Source: Monodelphis domestica (Eukaryota; Chordata; Mammalia; Didelphimorphia; Didelphidae). From it: DNA of 64,000 nucleotides. The DNA is taken from positions 254,045,158 through 254,109,157 of the forward strand of contig NC_077234.1 of assembly GCF_027887165.1 (NCBI RefSeq), in the 5' to 3' direction. The notes beneath the pieces are model-generated. The model searched no databases, was not told where the DNA came from, and worked only from the letters and a program-made list of their open reading frames with translations. This document shows, piece after piece, positions 12,486-26,150 of the stretch; the stretch's first letter is position 1; every line of letters starts with the position of its first letter. Both the position numbers and the translations under genes were made by a program.

Positions 12486-13257
12486 CATATCACTATCACC
12501 ATCATATACCACAATTTATTCAGCCATTTTCCAATTGATGAACATTTTGTCAATTTCTAATTCTTTGTCATATCAAAAAGAACTGCCATAAATATTTTTG
12601 TACAAATGGGTTCCTTCCTTTTATTAAAAAAATGTCTTTGTATCTATTAATCCCTTAGTAATGGTATTACAGGATAAAAGCCCATGCACAATTTTTGTAG
12701 ACTTTTGGGCATAATTCCAAATTGCCCTTTACAATGTTTGGATTAGATCAAAACTCCACCAAAAAAATACATTGGTAGCTCAATTTTGCCACATTCCTTC
12801 CAGTGCTTACCATACCTTGTACTGTTATGTTGGCCAATTTGACAGATATGAGGCAATAACTCAAAGTTGTTTTCATTTGGATTTCTCTAATCATGAGAAA
12901 TTTAGAACATTGTTTAATTATTGATATCTTTGATTTCTTCACCTGAAAACTGCTTGTTGATACTCTTTGACCAACTTGTACTTTTATAAAGTTGACTTAG
13001 TTCTCTATATATTTGATAAATGGGACCCTTAGAGAAATTTGTTATATAATTCCCAGTTTCTTTTTTCCCCTTCTATCTTTGGTTACATTGCTTTTATTTG
13101 TTCAAACCATGTTTAATTTGATATAAACAAAATTAGTCATTTTACTACTCATAATTTTTCTTTTGTTTGGTCATACATGATTCCCTTCTCTATAGATCTG
13201 ACAGGTAACAGGTAAACTGTTCTATATTCTAAGGTATCATCCTTTATTTCTAAATTG

Positions 13258-13310
13258 TATATAAATATATATACATGTGTGTATGTATGTATGTATGTAT
13301 ATATGTATAC
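13258..13310. repeat. (TATG/TA)n microsatellite
   Basis: Visible tandem tatg units (gtatgtatgtatgtatgtat) flanked by ta dinucleotides. Confidence 0.9.
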
Positions 13311-16255
13311 CTAGTTTCTGCTGTACTGTTTTTCAGTTTTCATAGTAGTTTGTGAAATAATGAGTTCTTAACCCAAAAGTAGGCATCTTTGGATTTATTA
13401 AACATTAGGTAGCAAGGCTCATTTATCCCTGTATGTTGAATATTTTATCTATTCCATTGATCCACCATTCTATTTCTCCTGCAGTATCAAACTCTTTTAA
13501 TGATTACTGCTTTATAATACAGCATGAGATCTGGTACTGCCAGGTTATATACCTTTACATTATTTTACTGATTGCCCTGAAATTCTCAAGCTTTTGTTCT
13601 TCTAGATGAAATTTGTTATTATTTTCTAGTTCTATAAAATAGTCTTTGATAGTTTGAATGTTATGGCACTGAATAAATAAATAAATTAAGGATAAGTTGT
13701 CATTTTTATCAGTCTACTCATAAGTAATGTGTTTCCAATTTTATAGATATTACTTTATTATTTGCATGATTTTTTTTGTAATTATGTTTATCCAGTTCCT
13801 GTGTTTGTCCTGGCAAGTAGATTTCCAAGTATATTATATTGTGTAGTCATTTTAAGTGGAATTTATCTTTCTATCTCTTTGTGCTATAACTTTCTTGGTA
13901 GTATATTGAAATGCTCATGATTTACGTGACTGTTTTTTGTGTCCTGCAACTTTGCAAAAGTTGTTAATTATTTCAACTAGTTTTTTGGTTAATCTCTAGG
14001 ATTCTGTCAGTGTACAATTAGATCATCTGCAAAAAGTGATAGCTTTGCTTCCTTATTATCTACTCTATTTCAATTTCTTTTTTCTTCTCACTTGTTAGCA
14101 TTTCTAGCAAAGTATTAAATAATACCAATAATAATGGTCTTTCTTGTTTCTCTCATGATCTCATTGGGAAGGTTTCTAACTTACCCTGACTATGCTGGAT
14201 ACTTGCTGATGGTTTTAGATAGATATTGCTTATCATTTTAAGGAAAGGCCTATTTATTTCTATGCTTTTTAGCATTTTTAATAGAAATGAGTATTATATT
14301 TTGGGTAAGATTTTTTTCTGAATCTATTAACATAATCATGTGATTTATGTTAGTTTGGATAGTGATATGGCCAATTATACTGATAGTTTTCCTGATGCTA
14401 AATGAGCCCTTCATTCTTGGTATAAATTCTACCTAGTCATAGTGAATGATCATTATCATAAGCTGCTTATAGTCTCCTTGATAGTATTTTATTTACAATT
14501 TTTTCATCTTATTCTCACTTTTATTGGTGTAAGCATTTAGATGTGTTTTCTCCTCTAAATGCTGTTTGGCTATATTTTATGAATTTTGATAAGTTGTAGT
14601 CTCATGATTATTCTCTTTAATGCAATTATAAATTGTTTCTAAATTTTGTTTTTTTGACTCATCTTTTTTCAGAATTAGATTAATTAGTTTCTAATTTGTC
14701 TTTCCAGGGGTAATTGGTTATAATCTTTGCAATATTATTATCTAAAAATGTTGTATTTATTATGTGTGATTTTCTTTATTTGGTTATGTAGTTTTTATGC
14801 CTTAATATATGATTAGTTATTGTGTCATGTACTGATGAGAAAAAATATTCCTTTCTATTCTCATTCCATTTTCTCCAGAGATCTATTAATTATAACTTTT
14901 CTAAAATTTTATTCACTTTCTTCATTTCTTTTTTATTTTGGTTTCATTTAGATTTAGCTAGTTCGGAGAGGGGAAAGTTGAGGTCCATCACTAGTATAAT
15001 TTTATTTACTCCTGCTGTCCTTTCAATTTCCTAATTTATGTATTTGGTGGTTATACCATTTGATGTAAGTATGTTTAGTGTTCATTGTTTAGGGTATGTT
15101 TTATAAAGATGAAATTTCCTTCTTTATCTTGTTTAACCTAAACTATTTTTGGTTTAGTTTTGTTAGAAATCACAATTGCTATTCCTGCTTTTTGTTTTTA
15201 CTTTAGCTGAGGCATAATAAATTTAGTTCTATCCCCTTACATGCACTCCATGTAAGTCTTCCTGCCTCAACTGTGTTTCTTGTAAATGATTTATTATAGA
15301 AAGCTGGTTTTTAATCAATTTTATGGGTAAATACATTCCATTAACATTCAATGTATAATCCCTTCCATCATATTTTCCTTCTTTATTTTGCTTTTTCTCT
15401 TTCCTTTCACTCTGTCTCTCATCATAAGTGTTTTATTTTTAATAACCCCTCTAATTTACACTCCCTTTTATTACTCCCCCCTGTTTTATTCCTCTCCTAC
15501 TTTTTTGTAGCCTAAGACAGGATACTATATTCAAATGAATATGGTGGATTAATCCCTCTCTAAGGCAATTCTTATGAGTGTAAGGTTTAAGCACTGACTA
15601 CCACTAACCTTATCCTCCCCACACCCACAATAATAGTTTTTTTTCTTTTCTTTATTTGAGATAATTTATCCTGTTTTACCCCTACCTTCCCATTTCTCTC
15701 TGTTTAATCTTCTTTTTCATCCCTTGATTTTTTATGTCATTTCACTCTAATCAACTTTCTTCTGCATTTTATATGTAGATTCATTCTAAATGTCCTTACA
15801 ATAATGATAAAAATTGAGTTATAAATATTGTACCTTATGGGACTTTAAAGAGTTTAACCTTATTGAAGTCCCTGATTTTTTATTTAATTATAATCTTTTT
15901 ATATATTTCTTGAGTCAAATTTAAATATTAAATTTCCTGTTTAGGTCTCGTCTTTTCATCAAAAGAGTTTGGAAATCCTCTTTTTCATTAAATGATCAAC
16001 TTCCCCCAAAAGAATATACTCAGTTTCGTTCTGTGTAGATGAGTCTTGTTTGTAAACATGGTTCCTTTGCTTTATGGAATATAATCTTCCAAACCTTCTG
16101 ATCATTTAATGAAGAAGTTGCTAAATTCTAATCCTGACTGGTTTCACAATATTTGGATTATTTCTTTCTGTCTCCTTACAGTGTTTTTCTTTTTGGCCTG
16201 GGAGCACTTAAACTCTACTAAAATATTCTTGGGAGTTATAATTTTAATTTTAGTA

Positions 16256-17087
16256 AATTAAAAGGGTCTTGCACATTAAAAATCAATACAACCAGTTTTG
16301 GAAGGGAAAGTTTTATACCAACTATCTCTGACAAGGGCTTAATTTCTCAAATATGTATATAGAAGTAAATCATATTTATAAGAATAAAAGTTATCAACCA
16401 AATGGATAAATGATATGCCATGTGATCCAGCATTAGCACTGCTGGGTTTGTACCCCAAAGAGATAATAAGGAAAAAGATTTATACAAGAATATTCATAGC
16501 TGCAGTCTTTGTGGTGGCAAAAAATTGTAAAATGAGGGGATGCCCTCCAGTTGGGGAATGGTTGAACAAATTGTGGTATATGTTGGTGATGGAATACTAT
16601 TGTGCTCAAAGAAATAATAAAGTGGAGGAATCCCATGGGAACTGGAAGGACATCTCAGAATTGATGCAGAGCAAAAGGAGCAGAACCAGGGGAACATTGT
16701 ACACAGATACCAATACACTGTGATACAGTCGAATGTAATGGACTTCTCCTTTAGTGGCAATGCAGTGATACTGAATAACTTGGAGGGATCTACAAGAAAG
16801 AACATTTTCCATATTCAAAGGAAAACTGTGGGAGTAAAAACACAGAAGAAAAATGACTTCTTGAATACACGGGTCAAGGGGATATGGCTGCGGATGTAGA
16901 CTCTGTATGAACATCCTAATGCAAACACTAACAACATGGAAACAGGTCCTGATTAAGGACACAAGTAATACGCAATGAAATTGTGCATTGGCTGTGGGAA
17001 GTTTGGGGGGTGGAAAAAGGGAAATAATATAACTCTTGTAACCAAGGAATAATGTTCTAAATTGAGTAAATAAATACATTTTAAAAA
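16256..17087 (+). mobile_element. L1 LINE 3' fragment, plus strand
   Basis: 5'-truncated copy starting in late ORF2. The ORF2 C-terminal domain is open at 16415-16723 (LALLGLYPKEI, AAVFVVAKNCKM, WLNKLWYMLVMEYYCAQRNN), matching the L1 C-terminus, with an internal deletion near 16410 relative to 37130-37530. The 3'UTR with G-rich segment (17010-17030) is followed by an A-rich end at 17072-17087. It sits between two minus-strand L1 copies and is better preserved than they are. Confidence 0.85.
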
Positions 17088-17094
17088 AATAAAT

Positions 17095-20000
17095 GCAATT
17101 TCTCTTTCCAGTTCTTGCTGTTGAAATGTGTTGAAGTTATATAGAAATGCTGATGATTTATGTGGGTTCATTTTGTGTCCTGCAACTTTGCTAAAGTGGT
17201 TGATTATTTCCACTAGATTTTTAGTTGATTCTCTAGGATTCTTTAAGTAGACCATCATATTATCCATAAAGAGTGATAGTTTGGTTTCCTCATTGCCAAT
17301 TTTAATACCTTCAATTTCTTTTTCTTCTCTAATTGCTACTGCTAGTATAGTTCTCGTACAATGTTAAATAATAGAGATGATAATGGACATCCTTGTTTCA
17401 CTACTGATTTTATTGGGAAAACATCTAGTTTATCCCCATTGCTGATGATGTTTGCTGATGATTTTAGATATACACTCTATTATTTTTAGGAAAGGCCCTG
17501 CTATCCCTATACTTTCAAGTGTTTTCAATAGGAACGAGTGTTGTATTTTGTCGAAGGCTTTTTCTGCATCTATTGATATAATCATGTGATTTTTGTCAGT
17601 TTGCTTGGTGATATGGTCAATTATGTGGATGGTTTTCCTAATATTGGACCATCCTTCCATTCCTGGTATAAATCCCACCTGATCATAGTTAATAACCCTC
17701 CTGATCACTTGCTGAAATATTTTTGCTAGTATTCTATTTAAGATTTTTGCATCTATGTTCATTAACTAGTTTGGTCTGTAGTATTCTTTCTCTGTTTTTG
17801 ACATGGCTGGCTTTGGAATCAGTACCATATTTGTGTCATAAAATAAATTTGGAAGAAGTTCTTCCTTGCTTATTTTGTTAAATAGTTTGTAAACTATTGG
17901 GATTAGCTGTTCTTTGAATGTTTGATAGAATTAACTTGTGAATACATCAGGCCCTGGAAATTTTTTCTTAGGGAGTTCTTTGAGGGCTTGTTCAAATTCT
18001 TTTTCTGATATGGGATTATTTAAGAATTCTATTTTTTCTGTTAATCTAGGGAATTTATATGTTTTTCTAAATATTCATCCATATCACCTATATTGGCATA
18101 TTTTTTGCTATATAATTGGGAAAAATAGTTTTTAATGATTGCCTTAATTCCTCTTCATTAGAGGTGAGGTCTCCCTTTTCATCTATTGATTTGGTTTTCT
18201 TCTTTCCTTTTTTTTATTATATTGACCAGTACTTTGTCTATTTTGTTTGTTGTTTTTTTTCAAAATACCAGCTTCTACTTTTATTTACTAATTCAATAGT
18301 TTATTCACTTTCAATTTTATTAATTTCTCCCATAATTTTAGGATCTTTAATTTAGTTTTCATCTGAAGGTTTTTAATTTGTTCACTTTTAAGTTTTTTGA
18401 CTTGCATGTCCAGTTCCTTGACCTCTGCCCTCCCTAATTTGTTAATATATGAATTCAAGGATATAAATTTTCCCCTGAGTACTGTTTTGGTTGCATCCCA
18501 TAGAGTTTGAAAGGATGTCTCATCATTGTCATTTTCTTCAATGAAATTATTAATTGTTTTATGATTTGTTCTCTAACTAACTGATTTTGGAGAATCATAT
18601 TATTTAATTTCCAATTAGTTTTTGATTTGGCTCTCCATTTACCCTTACTGATTATTATTTTGATTGCATTATGATCTGAGAAGGTTGCATTTATTATTTC
18701 TACTTTTCTGCATTTGTTTGCCATGTCTTTATGCCTTAGTACATGGTCAATCTTTGTGAATGTACCATGTGCTGCTGAAAAGGAGCTGTTCCTTTTTGTC
18801 CCTATTTGTTTTTCTCCATATATCTATTAACACTAATTTTTCTAAGATTTCACTCACATCTCTTACCTCTTTCTTATTTATCTTTTATTTGATTTATCTA
18901 GATTTGATAGTGGTAAATTCAGATATCCCACTAGTATAGTTTTACTATCTATTCCTCCTTCAACTCCCCTAGTTTTGCCATTAGAAATTTGGATGCTATC
19001 CCTTTTGGTCCATACATAATCATTACTGATATTTCCTTATTGTTTATACTATCTTTATCAGGATGTAGTTACCTTTCCTATCCCTTTTAATCAGACCTAT
19101 TTTTATTTTAAATTTGTCAGATATCATGAGTGCAATACTGCCTTCTTTCTATCAGTTGAGGCCCAATAGATTTTACTCCAACCTTTAATTGTAACTTTGT
19201 GAGTGTCTATACACCTCATGTGTATTTCTTGTAGACAACATATGGTAAGATTTTGATTTCTAATCAACTCTGCTCTTTGTTTTTGTTTTGCGGGTGAGTT
19301 TATCCCATTCACATTCAAAATTATGACTGCCATTTATATGTTCCCCAGAATTTTCATAGCCTCTCCTCATTCTGTCCTTTCTTATTTTGCTATATCCTTT
19401 TAAACCAGTGGTTTGCTTTTAATCAGTCCCCCTAAATCCTACCCGTAATTTGCTTCCCTTTCTGCCCCCTCCCTTTTTGATCCCTTCTAATTATTTTTTA
19501 GGGTCTGTTAAGTTCCCTCCCCCCTCTCTTTCCCTCTCTTTTTCTAACCTCTCCTCCCTCCCCCCTTAGTTTTTCCTTCTCATTTTCCCTGTAGGGCAAG
19601 ATGGAATTCAAGACCCCAATGGATCTAGATCTTCTTCCCTCTCAGAATTGATTTCACTGAGAGTACAATTTAAGTATTACCTATTAGCACCCTCTTCCTC
19701 TCCTTCTTATAAAAATATTCTTCACCTCTCCTTCCCTTGTGACTCTTTGTGTGGTATAGATTATCCTATTTATGTTATATCTTCAAGTTTCTCTTGGTGC
19801 CATCTTTGATTCACCCCCTTCCTTTTCCTTTTCTTTCATATCATCTTATTTCACTTATTATCAAAATCTGTTCTTTTGAATGATTCTTCTAATTACTATA
19901 ATAATTAATATAATTTTGAGTTACAAACAACATTCTCTCCCATATATTGATATAAACATTTTGATCTCATTCAAGCCCTTAAAGAAGAAATTTGAATAAA

Positions 20001-20262
20001 AAACATTTTTGCCCTTTCCCCTCTCTTTCTTATTTACCTTTTTATGTTTCCTCTTGATTTTTGTGTTTGGATATCAAACTTTCAGTTTCAGGATATCAAA
20101 CTTAGTTCTGGTCTTTTCTTTGCAAATACTTGGAAGTCTTCTATTTTATTGAATGCCCATAATTTCTCCTGGAAGTATATAGCCAGTTTTGATGGGTAGG
20201 TGATCCTTGGTTAAAGACCCAATTCTCTTGACTTTCTGAATATATTCTAAGCCTTGAGGTAA
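17095..20262 (-). mobile_element. L1 LINE, minus strand, RT to ORF1
   Basis: Starts inside the RT domain (lacks the 3' end). RT blocks are visible at 17430-17762 on the minus strand ([41 protein letters not shown]). The endonuclease start is at 19124-19333 (ILNVNGINSPAKQKQRAELI, CCLQEIHM). A T/C-rich spacer runs 19340-20050 and the end of ORF1 is around 20090-20260. Stops and frameshifts occur throughout. The missing 3' part suggests that later L1 insertions or deletions removed it. Confidence 0.85.
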
Positions 20263-20264
20263 TA

Positions 20265-20850
20265 TTTCATCACAAACATATACCACAATTTGTTTTGTCA
20301 TTTCCAAATTAATGGATATTCCTTCAGTTTCTGGTTCTTCACCACCACAAAAAGAATTACTATGAATATTTTTCAGGTACAGGTAGGATTTTTCCCATTA
20401 TATTAAATCTTTTTTTGGAATACAGATTTAGTAACTATTGCTAGGTCAAAGGGTATGCATATTTTGATAAATGGTTCCAGATTGCTTTCCAGAATTATTC
20501 TATTAGTTTATAGTCTGCCAGCAGTGTATTTGTGTCCTAATTTTTCCATATCCCTTCCAATATTCATCATTTTTTGGTTATACTAATTAGTCTGATATGT
20601 GTGAGGTATAACCTCAGAGTTGTTTTAATTTGCATTTCTCTAAGAGTGATTTGTAACATTTTTTCATGTCTGAAGATCATTTTAATTTATTCATCTGAGA
20701 ATGGCCTATCCATATCCTTTGATATTTGTTACTTATCAAATACTTTTTATTCTTATAAAATTAACTGTTATATATGTTAGAAATGAATCTTTTGTCAGAG
20801 AGATGTTATAAAGATTTTTCCCAGTTTGTTGGAAGATAGATTTCTATACC
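20265..20850 (-). mobile_element. L1 LINE fragment, ORF2 C-terminus
   Basis: Minus-strand reading gives the ORF2 C-terminal region (compare 3115-3500): the 'taccacaatttg' block near 20281, the RYHL-type segment near 20590-20650 and the zone around 20800. It lacks the 3'UTR on the left. It may be the remaining 3' part of the L1 at 20850-23327 after a large internal deletion, or a separate copy. Confidence 0.7.
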
Positions 20851-23327
20851 GGAGAATGGATGTTATACCCACTTTATGCCAATTCTAATGAGAGTTGGGT
20901 TTAAATATTTCTAGGCATTCCCTCCCCCTTCTTTCACTCCACTGTATTGATTCTCTTCATGTGAAATAATTACCCCCCAACTTTTTATCCTTTTCTCTTT
21001 TCCCAGTGTATTACTTTCTTATCCTTTGATTTTTTTTTACTATCATCTCATCCTATTTGCCTTACTCCCTGATCTCTGTCCATATATGTGCCTATTCATT
21101 GCCACAGTAGTCATAACATTCTTGAATAATTTAATACCTTAATTTTCCTAGGTACTTTAGCTATCTTAGGTACAAGTATTGATATTTTAATCACCTTATT
21201 TGCCACTTTTTTACTAGTACTGTAATCTGTTTTACTGTTTCCTGTGATTAAGTTAAAGTATCTTAAATATCTATCGTACTATAGCAGTCTCAAATATTTT
21301 AGTTACCACTTTCCCATGCCTGGATGAGTTTGGTTTAACCTCACTGATTCCCTTGAATTTTTCTCTTTATGTTTTTTATGCTTTTTTTGAGTATCAGATT
21401 TGATCATTGAATTTCCTTTATAGCTCAAGTAGTTTTGACAGGAATGACTTTTATTTCATTAAGTGTTAATTACTTCCCCTTGTTATTATGGGATGTTTAA
21501 GGGGAAGAAACAATAGGTAAATATAAATATTTTGAATTTATTAATGGGAAATGGGATAGGAATGAGGGTAACAAGGAGAAAGGAAATGTCTAAATCTTAT
21601 CCCCAAAACAAATCCTCTAATAACTATGCTATTGGCTAACTTCCTAAGCTAAGTTAAGTCCCACATAAGTAGTATTTCACAAAGTTGAGTCCAAGATGGG
21701 CCAAGATCCAAGAAGAAAAGTAACAACAGCTCCCAGCCACATAGATGAATCTTCCTTATATTCTCCAGTCCAGCAGACCTACAGTCTGGCTGAAGTAGTC
21801 TTTCCCCAGCTGATGTCTTCCAGGGCCAGTTGTATCTTTGTATGGTTGAAATTTAAGCTACCAGCCAAACTTCCTGCTCCTACTTCTGCTCCAGAAAGAA
21901 TGATTGTTGGCCATTGAAACAAAAACCTCTTTCAACCTCTTTGCTTGGAATCTTGACCCAGGGTCCCATGTGATTCTGTGTTACATGTCTGTCAAACAAA
22001 ATTCAGTCTTTTCTCTTCCTTAATACAGACAAAGCATAATACTCTGTGATTTTTTTTATTGTAGGCCAAGATCATTTGCCTTGTGGAATATCATAAGCAT
22101 GGTTCCACAATATTGATTTTATTTTTTCTGGATGCTTATAGCATTTTGTCCTTTGCCTGACTAGAATTTGACTATAACTATAGTGGGATTTTTAATGTTA
22201 AGTTTTCTTTGAAAAAATTTTTGGCTATTATTTAATTTCTACTTTACCCTCTTATTCAAGAATAACAGGGCAGTTCTCCCTGATAATTTCTTTTAATATG
22301 GTTTCCAGGTTTATTTTTTTAATAATAGCATTTAGTCAATCAAAAAAATTTCCTCCTATTTTTGATTATTTTGAATTTGTTATATTGTTTCCTTCTCAGG
22401 AAATCTTTTGTTTCTATTTGTTCAATTCTAATTTTTAGGGAAACAGTTTCCCCTTTTAGATTTTGTATTTCCAAAGTGAGTCATTTTCTTAGTTGAGGGA
22501 ATTTTGATTTCCTTTCTTAGGAAACTTTTCTTTATTAAGTTTTTGTTCTAAGTTGTTGATCTGTTTCTATCATGTTGATTTCTACTTTTTCTTCTAACTT
22601 TCTCTTTATGTAAGGCTACACATATTTTAATTTTTTATTTCTGCACTCTTCTGAGCTTGTATTTTGGTTTCTCATTTTGAAATATTTTCCTAGTGTCAGG
22701 ATTTTTCTCTATTTTAAAAATTCATTTTGAGGTGATTTTTTTCCCTTTGATTTTGTCTCTATGCTGAATATTAGAACCATTCTGGGTTGGAGTGAATAAT
22801 ATCCCATACCTGTGCTATAACTGGAATTGGATGAGTTATCTCAGTCTTAGGTTGAGCACTCTTCAGAGAGTTTAGGTCAACTGTTTTGAGTTGGGTTTTG
22901 TGAAGTCCCTCTGAAGCTGATCCTTCTTGAGATGAGTTCCTCCCAGTGCTGCCTTAGCTGGGTTGAGTCTTGCATCTGTTATGGCTGGAGTATGCAGATC
23001 TACTTTCTTCATATTGCTGTTTGTTTGGCATTGTATTTCTTCTTCTCTTACTCTCCTGAGGCTGGACCAAGTCAGCCATGTTCTTTTACCTGCATCACAT
23101 TTGCATTCTGCTGAGGCTTGCTCAGTGTTCTTTTCTTATACCCCAGTGACGAGTCCTCCTTGCTGCCTTTCCATGTTGTTCTAAGCCTGATCACTGATTT
23201 ATCCCTTCTTCTTTTGGTTCTACTGCTCCTATATTTGTTTCAATGTATTTTTGTTCTTCTGTTGTTGTTTTGAGAATGACTGGAGGACTTTGAGTGTTTC
23301 TTACTTTGCCATCTTGACCTGATCTCC
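20850..23327 (-). mobile_element. L1 LINE 5' part, minus strand (spacer, ORF1, 5'UTR)
   Basis: The spacer between ORF1 and ORF2 is at about 20860-21400 (block at 20890 matches 19650 and 6500). ORF1 follows at about 22030-22640: the minus-strand segment around 22275 (gggagaactgccc) corresponds to 7330 and to 46340 of other copies. The 5'UTR is at 22640-23327, with the element start at 23327 on the minus strand (ggagatcaggtcaagatggc). It is split by an LTR-like insertion at 21481-21998. No ORF survives. Confidence 0.7.
21481..21998 (-). mobile_element. Solo LTR-like insertion in L1
   Basis: 518 bp bounded by TGTTATTATGG on the left and ..TCAAACA on the right, so that the minus-strand reading begins TGTTTGACAG and ends AATAACA, the usual TG...CA ends with short inverted TGTT/AACA. 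A minus-strand AATAAA lies near 21535, late in that reading as expected. L1 spacer/ORF1 sequence continues on both sides. I could not find a matching target duplication, so the exact edges may be off by some bases. Confidence 0.5.
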
Positions 23328-23810
23328 TCAGTATTTCCCAACACAGTCCTTGGAATCAACAGCCCAAATGCTACCATCACTGCCAGTGCAATCATTGGGT
23401 TTTAGTAGACAGGTAGAGGTAGTAGACAGACTGATTGAATCTTTGGAATATGATGAAAGATATTGAAATGTCATATGTTATCTAGTTAAATTTCATTTTC
23501 AAATGAATAAGCTAAAGTCAAGGCAAGTTGTGATATTCCATGGTCCCGTCTCATCAATGCATTAAATATATAGTATGAACCTAGTGTCTCTTATTCCAAA
23601 TTAATCACTTTTGAGTAGGCCAGTATTGTTTGATAAATTCTCATTACATGAAAACTAATAAAGTTAATAGTATTTTTTCAAAGAAAGAAAAAATATATAT
23701 CATGATATTATAGGGAAATGTCTATCTTACTTGTCAATATTAAGGTAAGGAATAGTTCTCTTCTATTCCTTTCATTTTTCACTGGATAGAATGAAAGTGT
23801 TGCTTATACC
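23328..23810. other. Unassigned sequence between L1 and LTR copy 2
   Basis: No recognisable repeat, ORF or signal. It occupies the place where the first half of the copy 2 left LTR would be expected, but does not resemble 26974-27364. Confidence 0.4.
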
Positions 23811-24138
23811 TGTATAAATGGATATTTTGAACCCTAGACTTCAATCCCCAGAAGTCCTTGGTATTTCCCAGAATTCCCTATAATCTCACCTGAGTCTCCA
23901 CATAGGAGAGATCACAATTGGTATTTAACTGGCAGTGACACCTACAACGGGCTCTCTGCCATTGCAATGATTTAGGAAGTTAGTGGTAAGCTAAGTGCGG
24001 GGATTTTTGAATGGGCTAATCAGATATGGGCACATTGGTTTTATTCTGTATCTTCTTTATTCCTTGATTTCTAATAATCCTTAATAAACCTCATAAAATA
24101 TAATATTTTTGTTACTAGATACTAATTTAATTTTTACA
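23811..24138 (+). mobile_element. Left LTR of copy 2, partial
   Basis: Aligns with 27365-27694 from 'tgtataaatgg' to the terminal 'tttttaca'. A shared ctataatctcacctgag block and a late AATAAA (24082-24087) show the 3' half of the LTR. The first about 390 bp seen in the right LTR are missing. Confidence 0.75.
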
Positions 24139-25950
24139 GTTTTCGGCAACCACAAGATTGGACGAGAACTTCTCAATTTTTTTTTAAAGATAGCCTAGAC
24201 AATTTTTTAAGCTAAGTTTCTCCTGCCAAGACTCTCTTGATTCAGCTCGCTCCTGCTGCCTGATCCCCCCTCCAGCCACCCATGCTTGCCTCCAGCCATC
24301 CGCTCCAGACCTGATTGACCCAGATCACTCTCCTGGTCCCGACCATCCCTGGCCCAGCTCCATCTGATCTCCAGCTTCTGAACCAGATAGCCCCAGGCCC
24401 AGCCCCAGGACACAGACTGATGGTAGCTGCTCCTGTGTCTTCAGAATCACAAACCAGCTGGTAAAAACTGGAGTGTTCTTTCCTTAGGCAATAATTAGCC
24501 TCCACATGGCAGGGGACCTCAGGAGGGTGGGGGGAACAAGGAGAAGGAAGAGACTTCTCCAAAGAGGAAATTGATTACAAGTTTGACGTACTCTATGAGA
24601 GAGCAGTGCATTTCCTTTTTCAAAGGATATTTTTTTAAGTGGACTGATCCTTTTACTTATATTATCTGAGATTCAAGGGAGAAATTTATCTCCCTGAAAC
24701 TCTTTGCCATTTAGGCCTGCCCAATTTGAGATTCCTAAAACCCATATTCTTCCTTGCTATGGAAAATCTCACCACAGTACTGACAAAAGGCATTTCAATG
24801 GACAAAAAAAAAAAAGAACAAGAACAACAAAACAAAAACGAACTTTAAAGTGACTGGAGGTTATATTTTAAGACTTTTCAGACTCCAATGTTTTATAAAA
24901 ATCTCTGTATTTTATTGCATTTTGCTGATTGTTTTGTTTAAGATCTAATTTTGTTGGTTTTAAGTTCATATATTAATGTATTCAATACTATTCTGTTACA
25001 CTGAATCATTTTTAATGTACTGGGTTTTAACTACTACTATATTCTGTTTCTTTTTCCTTATAACTACACTGAACAAATATTACTGAATAAGTCCATATAT
25101 AAAAATAGCCTTTTCTATTTTGACTTTGTAAATTGTCACACAGAGGATGGATGGACTTCATTAAAACTGGTTACAATTGTATAACAACCTTTGGAAAATT
25201 TAATGAGCTAAATGTCTCAAATTGATTTTAAGGGATTTTAGACATGATTTTTAGATTTTTTTTCAACAACTGGTCATTTTGCCTACCTCTCACAAGAGGT
25301 AAGGTCCAGTTTAGTAACTGAAGTGAAATAAAATTATAATCACCACCTCCCACATTTATAAAAATGTGAATGGATGGACATCACAGACTCATACCAAAGG
25401 AGCTGGGAAGTTAATCCCAGGGCATGGTACCCCTAGATGCCTCCCCAAAAGGGAATATCGCTCATTTATAACTCTTCAGCTCACTTTACCCCTTCACCAG
25501 AATGATATCTAGATTTATTGATGATGTTCTAGACCCAAATAAGTTTTACTTTGTTCAAAAATGCATTTGCCAAGGTTGAAAGATTTGCTATGTCTATAAA
25601 AATTGTGACAAATATCCATCAGTTCATAGGCTTTTAAAAAGGTCACACAGCAACTCATGTGAAATATGATAGTGGGTTTGTTTGCTACTGTAATTAACTG
25701 GGCTATTGTGAATTTTGGGGATTTTGATACTTTTTGAATGTGTGTTACCTATTGTACTAATGTTGTTTCTAGAAAAAAAACCTCTTACCTTGTGAAAATC
25801 ATTTGCTTGTACTCACAGTGGATCATGGCCATGTATGAAGAGGAAATGGATCTCATTTTTGGTGAGAAACCTTGTATTCTATATTTCCTTAGCTGACACA
25901 GTGTGTCAATGATAATAAGCTATATTTTTGAATTTTAAAACTCTATTATT

Positions 25951-26150
25951 GGGGGCAGCTGGGTAGCTCAGTGGATTGAGAGCCAGTCCTAGAGATGGGA
26001 GGTCCTAGGTTCAAATCTGGCCTCAGCCACTTCCTAGCTGTGTGACCCTGGGCAAGTCACTTGACCCCCATTGCCAAGCCCTTACCACTCTTCTGCCTTG
26101 GAGCGAATACACAGTATTGACTCCATTACGGAAGGTAAGGGTTTAAAAAA
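25951..26150 (+). mobile_element. tRNA-derived CORE-SINE (MAR/MON type)
   Basis: About 185 bp plus an A-rich tail. The head carries RNA polymerase III promoter boxes: A box tagctcagtgg at 25964-25974 and B box ggttcaaatct at 26008-26018. The CORE block agctgtgtgaccctgggcaa at about 26036-26055 is shared with MIR and marsupial MAR/MON SINEs. The tail ends ggtttaaaaaaaaa. Candidate target duplication: aactctattatt before (25939-25950) and aactcttttattat after (about 26153). It interrupts LTR copy 2, so it is younger than that insertion. Transposition would depend on LINE enzymes. Confidence 0.9.

Larger units (their letters stand above)
11815..16255 (-). mobile_element. L1 LINE, minus strand, 3'UTR to ORF1
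   Basis: Reading minus strand: 3' end with C+T-rich 3'UTR tract from 11815; ORF2 C-terminal domain around 12490-12950 (12748-12942 encodes MIREIQMKTTLSYCL-like residues); RT at about 13900-14500; endonuclease at about 14700-15350; spacer to about 16000; and part of ORF1 to 16255. Everything is interrupted by stops. An LTR-like insertion breaks it at about 12155-12485. A TGTA-type microsatellite lies at 13258-13310. It abuts a plus-strand L1 tail at 16256. Confidence 0.85.

Noticed and set aside
16606-17079. 157-codon minus-strand frame
   Set aside because: Antisense of L1 ORF2 end and 3'UTR; no protein pattern.
24207-24562. Open minus-strand frames in a GC-rich patch of LTR copy 2
   Set aside because: Overlapping frames in composition-biased leader sequence with no recognisable domain.
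25951-26030. A tRNA gene
   Set aside because: The A and B boxes belong to the tRNA-like head of a SINE; no cloverleaf closes and a CORE block follows.
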